This document shows, in pieces, positions 15,473-16,963 of a DNA stretch of 16,963 nt; position 1 is the stretch's first letter, and the number at the start of each line of letters is the position of its first letter. Made by a program: the position numbers and the translations under genes. The notes under the pieces were generated by a model. The model had not been told where the DNA came from and ran no database searches. It worked only from the letters and a program-made list of their open reading frames with translations. Source of the DNA: Deltaproteobacteria bacterium (GTDB lineage Bacteria; Desulfobacterota; Desulfobacteria; C00003060). The stretch is from NCBI GenBank assembly GCA_030667105.1, contig DAOUWN010000003.1, forward strand, positions 1 to 16,963. Direction: 5' to 3'.

Positions 15473-16277
15473 CATTGTTTCGTTAATAATTGTCCTGGGT
15501 GTGCTGATCTTTGCACATGAGTTCGGCCATTTCATTGTGGCAAAGATCCTGGGAGTGGGTGTGGAAAAGTTTTCTCTGGGGTTTGGTCCCAGGATCTTTG
15601 GGAAGAAGATCGGGATGACGGACTACAGGATCTCAGCCATACCCCTTGGGGGGTACGTGAAGATGGTAGGAGAGGCGCCGGATTCGGAGCTTGACGAGTC
15701 CATGATTGCACTGTCCTTTTCACATAAGAGTGTGCTCAAGCGGAGTCTTATCGTGCTGGCAGGTCCGGCGTTCAATTTTTTCCTGTCAGTGGCAATATTT
15801 TTCGGATTTTTTGAGATCTCAGGTCTTCCCATCATGCAACCAGAGGTGGGTAGCGTGCAAGAGGGAATGCCCGCTTATGTGGCCGGTGTCCAAGCCGGCG
15901 ACCGTATTGTGGCTGTGGACGGCGAGCCTGTGACGCAGTGGGATGAGATGGCAGAGATAATCACACAAAGGGGTGGTAGTACCCTTGAGTTTGAACTTTT
16001 GCGTGACGACACCATTATTTCCTTGAAAATTACTCCCAAACAGGTTCCCTCTCAGAACATATTCGGGGAAAAGATAGACAAGTACGTCATAGGGATAACT
16101 GCTTCAGGCGAGTTTACCATCGAGCGACTCAATCCTATTGAGGCAGTAGTCGAAGGAGTGTTGCAAACATGGCAGATCGCAAAGCTTACGGTTTTGTCTG
16201 TTGGGAAAATCCTTGCAGGCACCCTTTCAGCCAAGACCATCGGTGGCCCGATCATGATTGCCCAACTGGCAGGTTAA
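15462..16277 (+). CDS. rseP: RseP-type site-2 membrane metalloprotease, N-terminal part up to an in-frame stop
   Basis: Intramembrane zinc protease that cleaves anti-sigma factors in the envelope stress response. The first membrane segment carries the zinc motif HEFGH at 19-23. FSLGFGPRIF (37-46) and IPLGGYVKM (60-68) follow, then a second membrane segment (~96-120). A single PDZ domain spans ~124-195, containing AGVQAGDRIVAVDGEPV. GGPIMIAQLAG lies at 261-271. The frame then meets TAA (16275-16277), where relatives usually have Gln; CAA to TAA is one change. The same frame continues intact to 16529 with the second catalytic motif. Stopping here would remove the third zinc ligand (Asp in LDG) and give an inactive protein. 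ATG 15462 overlaps the expected dxr stop. Confidence 0.93.
   Translation: MTTNIVSLIIVLGVLIFAHEFGHFIVAKILGVGVEKFSLGFGPRIFGKKIGMTDYRISAIPLGGYVKMVGEAPDSELDESMIALSFSHKSVLKRSLIVLAGPAFNFFLSVAIFFGFFEISGLPIMQPEVGSVQEGMPAYVAGVQAGDRIVAVDGEPVTQWDEMAEIITQRGGSTLEFELLRDDTIISLKITPKQVPSQNIFGEKIDKYVIGITASGEFTIERLNPIEAVVEGVLQTWQIAKLTVLSVGKILAGTLSAKTIGGPIMIAQLAG
16275..16277 (+). other. In-frame TAA interrupting rseP
   Basis: The codon sits between Gly271 and His-Ala-Lys-Ala-Gly, inside an otherwise continuous 356-codon frame (15462-16529). No base is gained or lost. Confidence 0.9.
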
Positions 16278-16292
16278 CACGCCAAGGCAGGC

Positions 16293-16529
16293 ATGGCGAA
16301 TTTTATTTTCTTCATAGCTCTTTTGAGTGTCAATCTTGGCATCCTCAACCTGCTGCCGATCCCTGTCCTGGATGGGGGGCATCTCATGTTTTTCTTTTTT
16401 GAGGCTGTCACCCGCAAACCCGTGAACCTGAAGATGCGGGAAGTAGCCCAACAAATTGGCATTTTTGTTATTATCCTGCTCATGGTCTTTGTGTTCTACA
16501 ATGACATTGCGCGCGTCCTGTTTGATTAG
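16293..16529 (+). CDS. RseP C-terminal remainder after the in-frame stop
   Basis: In the same frame as the preceding rseP segment (16278 onward continues it; the first ATG after the stop is 16293). It encodes the last two membrane segments and the motif NLLPIPVLDGGH, where the Asp, residue 304 of the joined protein, is the third zinc ligand. With the stop read through, the full protein would be 355 residues, normal for single-PDZ RseP. No ribosome site precedes ATG 16293, so independent translation is unlikely. Best seen as the 3' part of one gene that is either interrupted by mutation or by a base error. Confidence 0.85.
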   Translation: MANFIFFIALLSVNLGILNLLPIPVLDGGHLMFFFFEAVTRKPVNLKMREVAQQIGIFVIILLMVFVFYNDIARVLFD

Positions 16530-16572
16530 ATTACAAATTGGTGTCCTTCACCTTGGATGAAGTTCTTGAGGC

Positions 16573-16602
16573 AGTCCCTGACCGTTTCGGATGTCAGGGA
16601 CT
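16573..16602 (+). promoter_or_regulatory. Perfect 10-bp hairpin between rseP and the next gene
   Basis: AGTCCCTGAC (16573-16582) pairs exactly with GTCAGGGACT (16593-16602) around a 10-nt loop. No T-run follows, so it is not a standard terminator. It could be a weak attenuator, an RNA-stabilising hairpin or an operator dyad. It lies 12-30 nt before the possible starts of the downstream gene. Confidence 0.5.
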
Positions 16603-16631
16603 GAGAAGGATCGGTGCCAACCTCCTTTCAT

Positions 16632-16963
16632 ATGAAAGAATCCCCCAAAGATTATAAGGCATATCTTATTGTCTTTTTGGTTGCCTTTAGCGCCCGCATC
16701 TTTTTTCTTACCTGTATTGATGAGCCTACCCTTTTCTTCAAATACCCTTTCTTTGCAGACAAACTGATCGCCGGGGCAGATATCGGGGAAAGGCTAGTGG
16801 ATTTGAGCCCTTTTTACCTTTACTTTATGGCCCTCCTTAAGAAAATCCTTGGCATTGACTGGAGCTATGTCAAGTTCGTTCACTCCTTTGTGGGGGCCAT
16901 GAATTGCGTGTTGTTATTTGCTGTTGGAAGCCGGGTGTTTCGGAGAGAGGTGGGTTTTCTGGC
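16632..16963 (+). CDS. Membrane glycosyltransferase-like protein (PMT/GT39-like), N-terminal fragment
   Basis: The frame is open from ATG 16632 to the right edge (110 codons visible). A short polar start is followed by a membrane segment (YLIVFLVAFSARIFFL), a soluble loop containing DEPTLFF and GADIGERLVDLSPFYLYFMALLKK, then a second membrane segment (FVGAMNCVLLFAVGSRVF). A first membrane helix, an extracytoplasmic loop with acidic residues and an SPFYLYFMALLKKILG-like helix resemble dolichyl-phosphate-mannose-type and other polyprenyl-phosphate-dependent glycosyltransferases; only the N-terminus is visible, so this is tentative. GTG 16614 is also in frame and has GAAGGA 3 nt upstream, so the true start may be 18 nt earlier; ATG 16632 has no ribosome site. 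It follows rseP by ~100 bp and may use the UppS-derived lipid carrier, but that is inference. Confidence 0.6.
   Translation, partial: MKESPKDYKAYLIVFLVAFSARIFFLTCIDEPTLFFKYPFFADKLIAGADIGERLVDLSPFYLYFMALLKKILGIDWSYVKFVHSFVGAMNCVLLFAVGSRVFRREVGFL

Noticed and set aside
16541..16657. 38-codon frame from GTG between rseP and the last gene
   Set aside because: Short, contains the hairpin, overlaps the start of the downstream gene, no motif.
1..16963. CRISPR array, tRNA or rRNA genes, phage or insertion-sequence transposase genes
   Set aside because: No regularly spaced long repeats, no cloverleaf or rRNA signature sequences and no transposase or integrase motifs were found on either strand.

Overview
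The window looks like the chromosome of a Gram-negative anaerobe of the Desulfobacterota (old Deltaproteobacteria) or a close relative. This is an inference from the rpsB-tsf-pyrH-frr-uppS-cdsA-dxr-rseP gene order, a short 199-residue EF-Ts, a CsgG-type lipoprotein, an unusual 414-residue GAPDH, and the inverted-repeat hairpin element near 8.1-8.25 kb. No species can be named from the sequence alone.

Left part (1-6863, minus strand). A dynamin-like GTPase gene runs off the left edge (codons 1-307 visible). Upstream of it on the same strand, separated by a clear intrinsic terminator, lies a divergent GAPDH gene. Upstream of that is a 4.2-kb gene for a 1406-residue protein. Its last ~490 residues are the ATP-grasp and phosphohistidine swivel domains of pyruvate phosphate dikinase / PEP synthase. 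It has no C-terminal PEP/pyruvate barrel and carries ~900 residues of unassigned, mostly helical N-terminus. The 338-bp gap between GAPDH and this gene holds a GC-rich structured element bounded by a 12-bp perfect inverted repeat and a small array of 9-10 bp repeats.

Middle part (6864-9828). tsaD (tRNA t6A synthesis) is divergent from the dikinase-like gene and may be nearly leaderless. It is followed by a MITE-like element of two inverted hairpins, a 71-residue small ORF of unknown function, a CsgG-family lipoprotein gene with a strong terminator, and about 400 bp with no convincing gene but several RNA-like inverted repeats. The last of these forms a plausible S2 autoregulatory leader just before rpsB.

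Right part (9829-16963, plus strand). This is a tightly packed translation and envelope operon: ribosomal protein S2, EF-Ts, UMP kinase, ribosome recycling factor, undecaprenyl diphosphate synthase, CDP-diglyceride synthase, DXP reductoisomerase, the RseP site-2 protease, then the start of a membrane glycosyltransferase-like gene cut by the window edge. Several junctions overlap (rpsB/tsf, pyrH/frr, frr/uppS, dxr/rseP), indicating translational coupling. The genes connect UMP and isoprenoid supply to lipid-carrier and phospholipid synthesis, alongside translation factors.

Two lesions stand out. dxr has an apparent one-base deletion 31 codons before its natural end, and rseP has a single in-frame TAA just before its LDG metal-ligand motif. 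Both sit in usually essential genes and within 0.95 kb of each other, so sequence error, recent mutation and recoding all need to be considered.
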